Notes: a model not told the origin generated them from the sequence alone. Shown: positions 1 to 5,911, counted from the first letter of the stretch. The stretch is DNA of 6,885 bases from Candidatus Omnitrophota bacterium (GCA_020632575.1 JACKFH010000088.1:1-6885), one strand, 5' to 3'. Numbers and translations: made by a program.

Positions 1-2575
1 GCGCCGAGGAGATGTAATCGAATCGATAACTCCGATCCCGGATATTCCCGATATCCGTGCCCGTGTCGTAATGAACTCCCTGGCTGGGGATCTCCTCACG
101 GTTCTCGACATTGAATCCGGCCGGTCCGTTGAAATAGAGGAACGAATTGGTGAAATGGTCGCCAAAGACCCCCACCTCGTCGGTGCTGCCGTCGCGTCGA
201 TGGCACCAGAAGAAGACATCGGTGTAACCATCGAAGTTGAAATCGCTGATCAGACCGCCCGCTCCGCCGTCGGTCGGCAGTTCAATCCGACGATCCGCGT
301 CGAATCCCTCGGGACCACCGAGCAGAATCGAGGAAAACCAGGAGCGACGCCCCCCGCCCTTATAATAGGGGCAAAGAATATCGAGCCATCCATCGCCATC
401 GACATCCCCGATGTTGGTGGTTTTCGCTTTCACATCGAAGACTTCCGAGTTCTCTTTCGAGAATTTGGCGTCCTTGTTTCCATAAAAAACTTTCAACTCT
501 TCGCCGGCGAAGGCGATATCGAGAAATCCATCCTTGTTCAGGTCGGCTACCTCGGGAGTCCCCGTGTCTTCTGAACCGGTGATGTATTCCCGGCGGTCAT
601 TGGAATAGTTCCGAGTTCCATCTCCGAAGAAGATCGACGCGACCGCGTCCACCGTTTTGTCCTTCCGCTCCTGGCCGCAAACCAAATCGAGGTGACCGTC
701 CCCATTGATGTCGACGATTGTGGGGGCGCGAGTCTTGTCAATCGGTACAGAGGTCCTTTGCGTGGTGACATACCCCTCCGCACTCCCCCAGTAGATCAGC
801 ATCCCTGGTTGGATGCCCTCCGCTCCCGGAACCGGATAATAGTTGCAGGTGATCAGGTCGAGATAACCGTCCTTGTCGAGGTCCCCCACCTGCACGGCGA
901 GACCTTTGTAGACAGAGATTCCGGTCTTCTTCCAGGGATCGAATTGGTTGTTGTCGTTCCAAAAAATCTGGAGTTCGTTGGCGAGCCGCGTAATCTCACC
1001 CTGGTTGATGATGAGCACATCGACTTGGCCGTCATCGTCGATGTCGGCGAACGCCTGTTCGTAGGCCTCGCGTCCCATGAACTCGATCCGATTATCTTTC
1101 GAGTAATGCCCGTTCTCGTCCCCGAAATAAAGGTGGCATGGATCGTAGTCGCCGCGTGAGCGCCCCATCATCGAGGTGACCGCGAGATCGACATGACCGT
1201 CGCCGTCGAAATCGGCGACCGCATTCCCCTGGGCGCCGTGCTCGTAGATCGGAGTTCGGTTTGTCAGGGAGAAACCGTCGGGTCCATTCCAATAGATGAA
1301 GGAGGGAACTTCATACGAGTAGTGCTCCTGAAAGTTGTTGACAAACAGATCGATCCAACCGTCTTCGTTGAGGTCTGCCGCTTTGGCTCCCCACGCGCCA
1401 ATGGTCTGGAACTCCTGACGGTTCTCTTTCGAGAATCCGTCGGCCGAACCGAAGTACAGGTACGAGACTATCATCCGGTTAGCCAGGTTGGGGTCGCCCG
1501 AAAAGGAGTACTGATGGTTGGTAAAAAAGACATCGGCGTAACCATCCTGGTTGAAATCGGCGACCGCCGAATCTTTTGAGTTATAGGTTTCGAAGGCGAT
1601 CCGATTGTCCCCGGAAAACTCTCCGCCATCGTTGAGGTAGGCGTAGGATTCCTCGCCCCCCTCGTTCGCGAAAACAATATCCATCGAACCGTCGTTGTTT
1701 ACATCGGCGATTTCCACCGAAGAGGGTTTGTTGGTGGGCAGTTTCGCGAGCCTGTTTTGAGTGAATCCATCCTCGCCGCCGTAATAGATGAACGACTCGG
1801 AACCCTTGTCCGCGTTGGAGAAAACGAGATCGAGCCAGCCATCTCCATCAAGGTCGGCGGTCGCCACATCCGTCGGTCCGAGAGCGTCGACATCGGTGAA
1901 ATCCTCGCGATCGAATTCTCCCTCACGATTCCAGTAGATCTTGGAGGGCGCGCCGACCGCGTTCGGGTCGCGATACTCCCAAAAACCGCCGGCCAGAGCG
2001 AAGACTATGTCGTCCCAACCGTCCTTGTTGAAATCGCCGATCGCCGCGTTCTGGCAGTTTTGGCTCGGCAGAAAGGTCCGCCCGTTGAAGGGTCCGAACG
2101 CCCAGCCCTCAACCCCCTCGGCCGTGGCTTCCTTTTCGCCCGCTCCCCAGTAAACCGCCGAATCCATTTGAGTCCAGGTCCCGTTCGAGAAATTCGAAAC
2201 GACCAGATCCATGTTCCCGTCCTTGTTGAGATCGTGCGGAGTTATCCACATCGGGCCGTTGACCGGAACATAACAATGGTTTTGGATACTGTAATCTTTG
2301 CCATTGCCCCAGTAGATCGAAAGGTCCAACATTTCCACCAGTGGGTGCGAGTTCACATTGAGGATGTCGATATAACTGTCGTTGTTCACATCGAATCGAT
2401 TGACTGTCTGAATCCGCCCCTTAGCCGAGACATAGGTGTTCGCGCCCGAATCCCCAAACGTTCCGTCCGAAAAATCCTCAAACGAATTCTCGATCCAAGC
2501 GTCGCCCGCCAATGCCTTGAGGCCCTCACCACATAAGGCTGAAACGATGATTCCGAAAATAAAAAAGTGTCTCAT
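1..2575 (-). CDS. Secreted FG-GAP/VCBS repeat protein with 14 calcium-loop motifs (3' end missing)
   Basis: This frame stays open from an ATG at 2575 to the left edge, giving 858 codons without a stop; the C-terminus lies outside the window. Residues 1-23 look like a signal peptide: Met-Arg-His, a hydrophobic stretch (FFIFGIIVSAL), and a likely cleavage after ALA23 before GDAW. Fourteen copies of the calcium-loop motif D-x-[ND]-x-D-G-x-x-D begin at residues 62, 115, 181, 241, 291, 340, 401, 455, 511, 565, 622, 678, 724 and 778, spaced 46-66 residues apart. Most are followed by hydrophobic strands and a second motif of the type YWG-x-x-x-GFS-x-x-NR. This is the FG-GAP/VCBS pattern of integrin-like beta-propellers; 14 motifs would fit two seven-bladed propellers (inference). 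The first copy has DS instead of DG. From about residue 833 the pattern stops and a different, unrecognised domain seems to begin. The start has a strong ribosome binding site. A role in binding glycans or cell-surface material is plausible but unproven, and no catalytic motif is visible. Confidence 0.9.
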   Translation of the reverse strand, partial: MRHFFIFGIIVSALCGEGLKALAGDAWIENSFEDFSDGTFGDSGANTYVSAKGRIQTVNRFDVNNDSYIDILNVNSHPLVEMLDLSIYWGNGKDYSIQNHCYVPVNGPMWITPHDLNKDGNMDLVVSNFSNGTWTQMDSAVYWGAGEKEATAEGVEGWAFGPFNGRTFLPSQNCQNAAIGDFNKDGWDDIVFALAGGFWEYRDPNAVGAPSKIYWNREGEFDREDFTDVDALGPTDVATADLDGDGWLDLVFSNADKGSESFIYYGGEDGFTQNRLAKLPTNKPSSVEIADVNNDGSMDIVFANEGGEESYAYLNDGGEFSGDNRIAFETYNSKDSAVADFNQDGYADVFFTNHQYSFSGDPNLANRMIVSYLYFGSADGFSKENRQEFQTIGAWGAKAADLNEDGWIDLFVNNFQEHYSYEVPSFIYWNGPDGFSLTNRTPIYEHGAQGNAVADFDGDGHVDLAVTSMMGRSRGDYDPCHLYFGDENGHYSKDNRIEFMGREAYEQAFADIDDDGQVDVLIINQGEITRLANELQIFWNDNNQFDPWKKTGISVYKGLAVQVGDLDKDGYLDLITCNYYPVPGAEGIQPGMLIYWGSAEGYVTTQRTSVPIDKTRAPTIVDINGDGHLDLVCGQERKDKTVDAVASIFFGDGTRNYSNDRREYITGSEDTGTPEVADLNKDGFLDIAFAGEELKVFYGNKDAKFSKENSEVFDVKAKTTNIGDVDGDGWLDILCPYYKGGGRRSWFSSILLGGPEGFDADRRIELPTDGGAGGLISDFNFDGYTDVFFWCHRRDGSTDEVGVFGDHFTNSFLYFNGPAGFNVENREEIPSQGVHYDTGTDIGNIRDRSYRFDYISSA
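218..2392 (-). repeat. Tandem protein-level repeat: 14 FG-GAP-like units
   Basis: The coding sequence repeats every 46-66 codons (about 140-200 bp), each unit centred on a D-x-[ND]-x-D-G-x-x-D loop such as DLDGDGWLD or DFDGDGHVD. At DNA level the copies are diverged, and I saw no long identical stretches, so this is an old protein repeat and not a recent tandem duplication. A short recurrent DNA string, CTCTTTCGAGAAT, encodes the FSKEN part of the second motif and occurs near 451 and 1422. Confidence 0.85.
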
Positions 2576-2580
2576 GGAAA

Positions 2581-2590
2581 CTCCTTCCTT
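2581..2590 (-). promoter_or_regulatory. Strong ribosome binding site for the FG-GAP gene
   Basis: Read on the minus strand this is AAGGAAGGAG, five bases (TTTCC) before the ATG at 2575. It contains a full AAGGAG Shine-Dalgarno core at good spacing and fixes the chosen start. Confidence 0.8.
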
Positions 2591-2598
2591 GTGATAAA

Positions 2599-2615
2599 AG
2601 ACGGGGGCTCCGTCT
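2599..2615 (-). terminator. Hairpin with short U-tract just upstream of the FG-GAP gene (possible terminator or attenuator)
   Basis: On the minus strand AGACGG-AGCCC-CCGTCT forms a perfect 6-bp stem with a 5-base loop, directly followed by TTTATC, so the transcript has a run of four U counting the last stem base. This resembles a weak Rho-independent terminator. It ends only eight bases before the Shine-Dalgarno of the FG-GAP gene. It could end read-through from the dehydrogenase/glycosidase pair, or act as an attenuator or leader hairpin if the promoter lies further upstream. The stem is short, so the call is tentative. Confidence 0.45.
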
Positions 2616-2710
2616 AAATTTGGCTTTCCTTTCATTCCTCAATGCTTGTTGCTTCCACCGGTTTCCTTCGTGTCATCCAAAACACATCGAATTCACACCC
2701 ACTCCCCTCC

Positions 2711-2856
2711 GTGTCATTCCGACGTTAGGAGGAATCTGATTGGACAAATCCGCAGAATCATGACCTCCATCTCTGATAGGAGAGTCCCAGTCGGTGTTGA
2801 AATCGTCGATCCAATCGATGTCACCTGACAGATTCCTCCTAACGTCGGAATGACAC
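2711..2856. repeat. 146-bp element bounded by perfect 28-bp inverted repeats (MITE- or paired-REP-like)
   Basis: The arm at 2711-2738 is the exact reverse complement of the arm at 2829-2856: 28 of 28 bases, beginning GTGTCATTCCGACGTTAGGA. Inside, GATTGGA (2738-2744) and TCCAATC (2810-2816) extend the pairing after a bulge. Each arm also has internal dyad symmetry (ATTCC ... GGAAT), which resembles the widespread intergenic palindromes containing TCATTCCGA...GAGGAAT. The inner 90 bp encode nothing recognisable. Flanks share only CC on each side, too short to call a target-site duplication. It could be a small non-autonomous mobile element or two copies of a dispersed palindrome in opposite orientation. 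Confidence 0.75.
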
Positions 2857-2920
2857 CCTTTGGACTTTCAGGGGTGGGATAGACTCGAACCTCCCCGACC
2901 AATCGATTCGCATCCTCCCA

Positions 2921-2945
2921 AGAGTCCGTTTCAACGGACGACTCT
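2921..2945. repeat. Short bulged hairpin, AGAGTCCGT / ACGGA-CGA-CTCT
   Basis: AGAGTCCGT at 2921-2929 pairs with ACGGACGACTCT at 2934-2945 across a TTCA loop, with a three-base CGA bulge. No U-tract follows on either strand, so it is not a classic terminator. The CCGTTTCAACGG core resembles palindromes seen as dispersed repeats in other bacteria, but this is from memory and unverified. Confidence 0.55.
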
Positions 2946-2952
2946 CTGCGTA

Positions 2953-2974
2953 GCGAGGGAATTGATTCCCTCGC
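2953..2974. repeat. Perfect 10-bp palindrome, GCGAGGGAAT-TG-ATTCCCTCGC
   Basis: The arms at 2953-2962 and 2965-2974 are exact reverse complements separated by TG. It sits eight bases from the preceding hairpin and the two may form one structured repeat unit. There is no adjacent T-run. It could be part of a dispersed repeat or a protein-binding palindrome. Confidence 0.6.
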
Positions 2975-3025
2975 GGGCCCTGTCGCTCGCTGTAAACTTC
3001 CATCAAACCACCCGGCTCACCGCGT

Positions 3026-3056
3026 GGCGGATTACGAATTCGCTAATCCGCCCTAC
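3026..3056 (-). repeat. REP-like hairpin with GTAG tetranucleotide
   Basis: On the minus strand the sequence is GTAG, then GGCGGATTA, a nine-base loop GCGAATTCG, then TAATCCGCC: a perfect 9-bp stem preceded by GTAG. A GTAG (or GGAG) tetranucleotide 5' of an imperfect or perfect palindrome is the hallmark of REP sequences mobilised by REP-associated tyrosine transposases (TnpA-REP/RAYT). The element begins six bases after the stop codon of the glycosidase-like gene, a typical REP location, where it could protect the mRNA 3' end. No U-tract follows. Confidence 0.65.
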
Positions 3057-3061
3057 TTCAA

Positions 3062-4579
3062 CTACTCCACATTCATCGCGTACAACTTCGCGTTCTTCAT
3101 TTTGAATCCAAGTGACACGATCCGGTCGCCCAAACTCGAAAGATCTTTCTTCCATTCGACCGGGGCCTCCAATGCATCCTCCGAGATCGGCTGGCAATCG
3201 TCGTAATCGAAACCGTCGATCGGTTCGCCGTTTTCGTCTAGGACTGCGACTCGAACCTCGCCCCCTTCGGCGTCGACATTGAGGGTCACCCGATCGCCGG
3301 AGATTTTCACCTTCGGGGTTTCCAGGGCGCCCCCTTCATCCCCCGCCTCGCGGGCGACATAGCGGTCGCGTTTCATCGTGACCAAACCGATCTGTCGCTC
3401 CTCGAATCGGTTCACCTTATGGCCGCTCTTGTAACCTCCGTAGTAAAGGTAAACCTCGCCATTGACCGGGACTTGTTCGTCGATCCAGGCGTGAGCGTGA
3501 TCCCACTCTCCCTTCGTTGGGTTGGGATCAAAGAAGTGTTCGGTGTCGCGCACCCAAGTTTTTCCGTCGCGCGTCCAGGCGAGAGAGGTGTACCCGACTC
3601 CGTAAGCTTCCGGCGGGTCCGGGGGATTGTCCGCCTTGAGATCGTCACGGAGAACTTTGACCATTCCGATCAAGAGATCCCCGCGCGCAAGGTATCCATC
3701 CATCGCGTAGAATTGAGTCTCGCCGGAGTCGTATTCGGGGTGGGGCAGGACCACGAATCGGGATGGGTCCCAATGGATGAGATCGTCGCTGTAACTGTGT
3801 GTGGTGATCCGACGGCGTCCCTCCCAAAGGTCGCCCTCACGATAAACTGAAAGCGTCGCCAAATAACGTTTTCGGATCGGGTCGAAAATCAACCCATTGA
3901 TATCGTGGCTATGGAGAATAACCGGATGATCAACCAGCGGGGTCCAATGGAGACCATCTGGTGAAGTCGCGATCTTGAGACCATTGTCCATGTGATAAGC
4001 GTACTTGAAACGTTTTTCGGGGTCTTTGAAATCGGGCCCTTCATCGATCACCGCGACTCCGAATTGGATGGGACCGGGACCGTCGAGAATTCGGTGCGGA
4101 CGCTCCCAATGAATGCCGTCATCAGATTCCATGTAACCAATTCTGGATCGCATGCTGTTTGAATCTTCAGTTCGGCTCCCATACCAGATGTGGAACTTCT
4201 TCGATTCCGGATCGCGTATGATGGACATATAGGGTTGGAAACACCCGTCCTCTTTCCCTGTCACCACCGGGTTGGGAATGTCTGGATCGCGTTTGGGCTG
4301 GTTCACCACTCGGTCCACATTCTCGCTCTTGGCGATCAGGTAATCGTCGAGGAAGAGGTGGGGCCCCTTCTTTAGATCGATCGGCTCCTCGGCGGCGGGT
4401 TGCTCACCCGATTGATAGATGAGGGCATGTTCGCGATTCACCTCTCCTAATCCCGCTTCGAAGACCGTGTCGGGGAGTTTTTCTTCGTCCTCGGCAGTCG
4501 CGGAATAAAGTCCCCCGGCGAGGCTGAGGAGCAGTGCGGCGAGAATGATATTCTGAAGTCGGGCGGCAATCTTTTTCAT
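3062..4579 (-). CDS. Secreted GH32/GH43-like five-bladed beta-propeller protein
   Basis: The 505-residue protein is complete. Residues 1-29 form a signal peptide (MKK, hydrophobic IILAALLLSLAGG, cleavage after ATA29). Residues 70-410 resemble the arabinanase/levansucrase/invertase superfamily (GH32/43/68/62). Features include GPHLFLDDYLI at 72-82 with candidate catalytic Asp78/79, an RDP triplet at 122-124 followed by hydrophobic FHIWYG, and a possible acid Glu in DSGETQFY at 284-291. Blade-type S-x-DG-x-x-W motifs recur at 152-158, 205-212, 263-270 and 336-342. Residues 420-505 look like a small beta-sandwich (KISGDRVTLNVDAEGGEVRVAV, then a YDDCQPI segment), common at the end of such proteins in environmental bacteria. 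It probably acts outside the cytoplasm on a glycan; substrate and catalysis are unknown, and a non-catalytic or phosphorylase-like role cannot be excluded. The ATG at 4579 has AGGA four bases upstream, overlapping the dehydrogenase stop. Confidence 0.85.
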   Translation of the reverse strand: MKKIAARLQNIILAALLLSLAGGLYSATAEDEEKLPDTVFEAGLGEVNREHALIYQSGEQPAAEEPIDLKKGPHLFLDDYLIAKSENVDRVVNQPKRDPDIPNPVVTGKEDGCFQPYMSIIRDPESKKFHIWYGSRTEDSNSMRSRIGYMESDDGIHWERPHRILDGPGPIQFGVAVIDEGPDFKDPEKRFKYAYHMDNGLKIATSPDGLHWTPLVDHPVILHSHDINGLIFDPIRKRYLATLSVYREGDLWEGRRRITTHSYSDDLIHWDPSRFVVLPHPEYDSGETQFYAMDGYLARGDLLIGMVKVLRDDLKADNPPDPPEAYGVGYTSLAWTRDGKTWVRDTEHFFDPNPTKGEWDHAHAWIDEQVPVNGEVYLYYGGYKSGHKVNRFEERQIGLVTMKRDRYVAREAGDEGGALETPKVKISGDRVTLNVDAEGGEVRVAVLDENGEPIDGFDYDDCQPISEDALEAPVEWKKDLSSLGDRIVSLGFKMKNAKLYAMNVE

Positions 4580-4581
4580 GA

Positions 4582-4588
4582 TTTCCTA
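4582..4588 (-). promoter_or_regulatory. Shine-Dalgarno overlapping the upstream stop codon (coupled translation)
   Basis: Minus-strand TAGGAAA contains the TAG stop of the dehydrogenase (4586-4588) and the AGGA of the next gene's ribosome binding site, two bases before ATC-ATG spacing ends. The six-base gap between the genes implies a single transcript and possible translational coupling. Confidence 0.65.
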
Positions 4589-5656
4589 TTCCAATTCTTC
4601 GAAGTCGAGGCTGAGCGAGTCGGCCATTTCTTTCAGCACCATCCGAACATCCTCCGGGAGGTCGATTCCATCCCGAAGCGCGATTCGCCGTTTTTCGCAT
4701 TCCATCTCCCCGGGAAGGTAGATGCGATCCGATCCCTCGGCCTTCGGGGCTTCATGGATCTCTTTCACCAATTCCTCGACCCGACCGAAAAAATTGGGCA
4801 GGGGGGTCATCGCTTCGACATCGATGGCGAGGAACGCCGCGCCGTGGTTGGTGTGCGTGGAGGGATCGTCTTTCATCCAGAATCCAACGCTGTAAGTCAT
4901 CGCCGCCCCGGTAAGCAAGGCGGAGAGCGCCTCGATCAGCAGGGCCAAGCCATATCCCTTGTGTCCCGCCATCGGTTGAAGCGCGGCTTGGTCCGGAAAG
5001 AGTGTGAGGTCGGTGGTCGGCAATCCGTCCGGGCCGACAATCCAGTTATCGGGAATCGGTTTGCCCAGTTTCTGGGCGGCGTACACCTTGCCTCCGGCCA
5101 CAGCGCCGGTGGAAATGTCCAGCATGATCGGATCCGCTTTCCCGCCGGGGATGGCGAACGCCAGGGGATTGCTGCCAGTCACCGCTTTTCGCGAACCGGG
5201 CGCCGCCACGGTCGGCCAATCGTTGGCCATCGACAAACCGATCAAATTCTCGTTCGCCGCCAACCAAGCGTAGTACCCGGCCGCGCCGAAGTGGCAACTG
5301 TTAAAAACTCCGGCGTAACCGATGCCGGTCTCCTTCGCTTTCTCCATCGCTTTCCGCATCGCGAAAGTCGAGGTGACCTGACCAATGGAGGAACCCCCAT
5401 CGACAAGCGCCCAGGAAGGTCCCTCGGAGGAGACCTTTGGCGGGTTGTCCACTCGGAGCCCGCCGCCTTTCAACCTTCGGATATAACCCGGGAGAAGTTT
5501 GGTCCCATGCGTGTGAACCCCCCAAGTCTCTGTGGTGACCAATGCGTCCGCCGTAATTTTTGCGTCACTCTCCGACACCCCAACCCGAGTCATCGCCTCG
5601 ATACAAAATCGAGTCAGCGACTCGACACCGATACGCCCCACCGTTTGTTCAGCCAC
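4586..5656 (-). CDS. Malate/L-lactate dehydrogenase-family (Ldh_2) NAD(P)-dependent oxidoreductase
   Basis: The 356-residue protein is complete and of normal length for the family that includes YiaK, AllD, ComC and MdhB-type enzymes. These interconvert 2-keto acids and 2-hydroxy acids in the cytoplasm using NAD(P)H. Visible family motifs are GVHTHGTKLLPGYIRRLKGG at 46-65, with His50 in the position of the usual SHG catalytic histidine; NSCHFGAAGYYA at 119-130; GSNPLAFAIPG at 161-171; LDISTGAVAGGKV at 179-191; and GHKGYGLALLIEALSALLTG at 231-250. THG in place of the usual SHG is a minor variant. The start is GTG at 5656. An in-frame TAA lies upstream with no other ATG or GTG between. A good AAAGGAG sits about 15 bases upstream of the GTG, longer than ideal, and a weaker GGAA sits at six bases. 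It is the first gene of the minus-strand set. Specific substrate cannot be assigned; sugar acid or keto-sugar acid turnover fits the context. Confidence 0.9.
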   Translation of the reverse strand: MAEQTVGRIGVESLTRFCIEAMTRVGVSESDAKITADALVTTETWGVHTHGTKLLPGYIRRLKGGGLRVDNPPKVSSEGPSWALVDGGSSIGQVTSTFAMRKAMEKAKETGIGYAGVFNSCHFGAAGYYAWLAANENLIGLSMANDWPTVAAPGSRKAVTGSNPLAFAIPGGKADPIMLDISTGAVAGGKVYAAQKLGKPIPDNWIVGPDGLPTTDLTLFPDQAALQPMAGHKGYGLALLIEALSALLTGAAMTYSVGFWMKDDPSTHTNHGAAFLAIDVEAMTPLPNFFGRVEELVKEIHEAPKAEGSDRIYLPGEMECEKRRIALRDGIDLPEDVRMVLKEMADSLSLDFEELE

Positions 5657-5796
5657 GATACGTTCCGAATGCTCCTTTGCCTTAATCCAGGTTTTTTATG
5701 AAAAAGGGACTCCATCCACCGCCGAGATCGCGAGTTCGATTCGGCCCTCATAAAAAATCATTTGACAAGGTCGCCCAATCCGGGAAACCATCCACC

Positions 5797-5820
5797 GCCA
5801 ACCGAATAGTAGCGGTTGGC
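5797..5820. repeat. Inverted repeat GCCAACCG-N8-CGGTTGGC
   Basis: Perfect 8-bp arms at 5797-5804 and 5813-5820 flank AATAGTAG. No T-run follows on either strand, so it is not a typical terminator. It may be a leader hairpin in one of the divergent transcripts or a regulator site. Confidence 0.5.
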
Positions 5821-5829
5821 CGGAGATTC

Positions 5830-5854
5830 TTGCATAGTTCAAGCCTTTATGCAA
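5830..5854. promoter_or_regulatory. Inverted repeat TTGCATA-N11-TATGCAA overlapping the LacI-type operator
   Basis: Perfect 7-bp arms at 5830-5836 and 5848-5854; the right arm shares five bases with the palindrome at 5850-5863. It could be an auxiliary half-site arrangement for the same regulator, or a site for a second regulator competing with it. Function is inferred only from symmetry and position. Confidence 0.35.
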
Positions 5855-5863
5855 ACGTTTGCA
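5850..5863. promoter_or_regulatory. LacI/GalR-family operator, TGCAAACGTTTGCA
   Basis: This 14-bp sequence is a perfect palindrome with a central CG. It matches the general LacI/GalR-family operator pattern TGNAANCGNTTNCA, in which the central CpG is bound by the hinge helices. It lies 48 bp before the symporter start and about 190 bp before the dehydrogenase start, placed to repress one or both divergent promoters. No LacI-family gene is in the window, so the regulator must be elsewhere. Confidence 0.75.
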
Positions 5864-5895
5864 GTGGAGGCGAGGCAACGCTCGATTTTTCCCGA

Positions 5896-5900
5896 AAGGA
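5896..5900 (+). promoter_or_regulatory. Ribosome binding site of the symporter gene
   Basis: AAGGA is followed by an 11-base spacer to the ATG at 5912. The spacing is slightly long, but no alternative start exists because TAG abuts the ATG in frame. Confidence 0.55.
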
Positions 5901-5911
5901 ATCACGATTAG

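Larger units (their letters stand above)
2576..3061. other. 486-bp intergenic region rich in palindromic elements
   Basis: No credible gene is present between the glycosidase-like gene and the FG-GAP gene. Short open frames on both strands lack family features and cross the inverted repeats. The stretch is a mosaic of dyads: a 146-bp element bounded by 28-bp inverted repeats, two hairpins around 2921-2974, a GTAG-type REP-like hairpin at 3026-3056, and a terminator-like hairpin at 2599-2615. Nothing recognisable was seen in 2616-2710 or 2857-2920. No convincing sigma-70 promoter for the FG-GAP gene was found. Confidence 0.7.
5657..5911. other. Divergent promoter region between dehydrogenase and symporter
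   Basis: These 255 bases hold no gene but must contain the start signals for both directions. A LacI-type palindrome lies at 5850-5863 and two inverted repeats at 5797-5820 and 5830-5854. A perfect -35 hexamer TTGACA occurs on the plus strand at 5762-5767, but the best -10 at 18-bp spacing is only AACCAT, so no sigma-70 promoter is firmly assigned. No clear promoter was found on the minus strand. Nothing recognisable was seen in 5690-5760. Confidence 0.6.

Noticed and set aside
218..2392. CRISPR-like periodicity
   Set aside because: The 140-200 bp periodicity is from diverged coding repeats in one open reading frame; no short identical repeats with unique spacers exist.
71..2536. Four plus-strand open frames of 128-259 codons as real genes
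   Set aside because: They lie wholly antisense to the continuous 858-codon minus-strand frame with clear FG-GAP motifs and signal peptide. Their repetitive VEI-type strings are mirror images of those motifs.
2528..2575. Lipoprotein signal in the FG-GAP protein at Cys15
   Set aside because: The residue before the cysteine is Leu (SAL-Cys), which does not fit a lipobox; ALA23 before Gly gives a better ordinary signal peptidase I site.
2707..2860. Target-site duplication around the 28-bp inverted repeats
   Set aside because: Only a CC dinucleotide is shared by the two flanks, which is expected by chance.
2714..2902. Small minus-strand open frame of 62 codons in the intergenic gap
   Set aside because: It runs through both arms of the 28-bp inverted repeat, has no protein-like pattern and no clear ribosome binding site.
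4754..5701. Plus-strand open frame of 315 codons
   Set aside because: It is antisense to the dehydrogenase gene, whose frame shows every Ldh_2 family motif. The plus-strand product is rich in Arg, Gly and His and shows no recognisable family.
5720..5750. tRNA-like T-arm, GTTCGATTC at 5734-5742
   Set aside because: Flanking bases do not form a T-stem (only the closing G-C and one outer pair match), and no acceptor, D-arm or anticodon stem could be assembled.
5762..5791. Sigma-70 promoter TTGACA-N18-AACCAT for the symporter
   Set aside because: The -35 is perfect, but the -10 matches only half of the consensus, so it was mentioned and not called as a separate feature.
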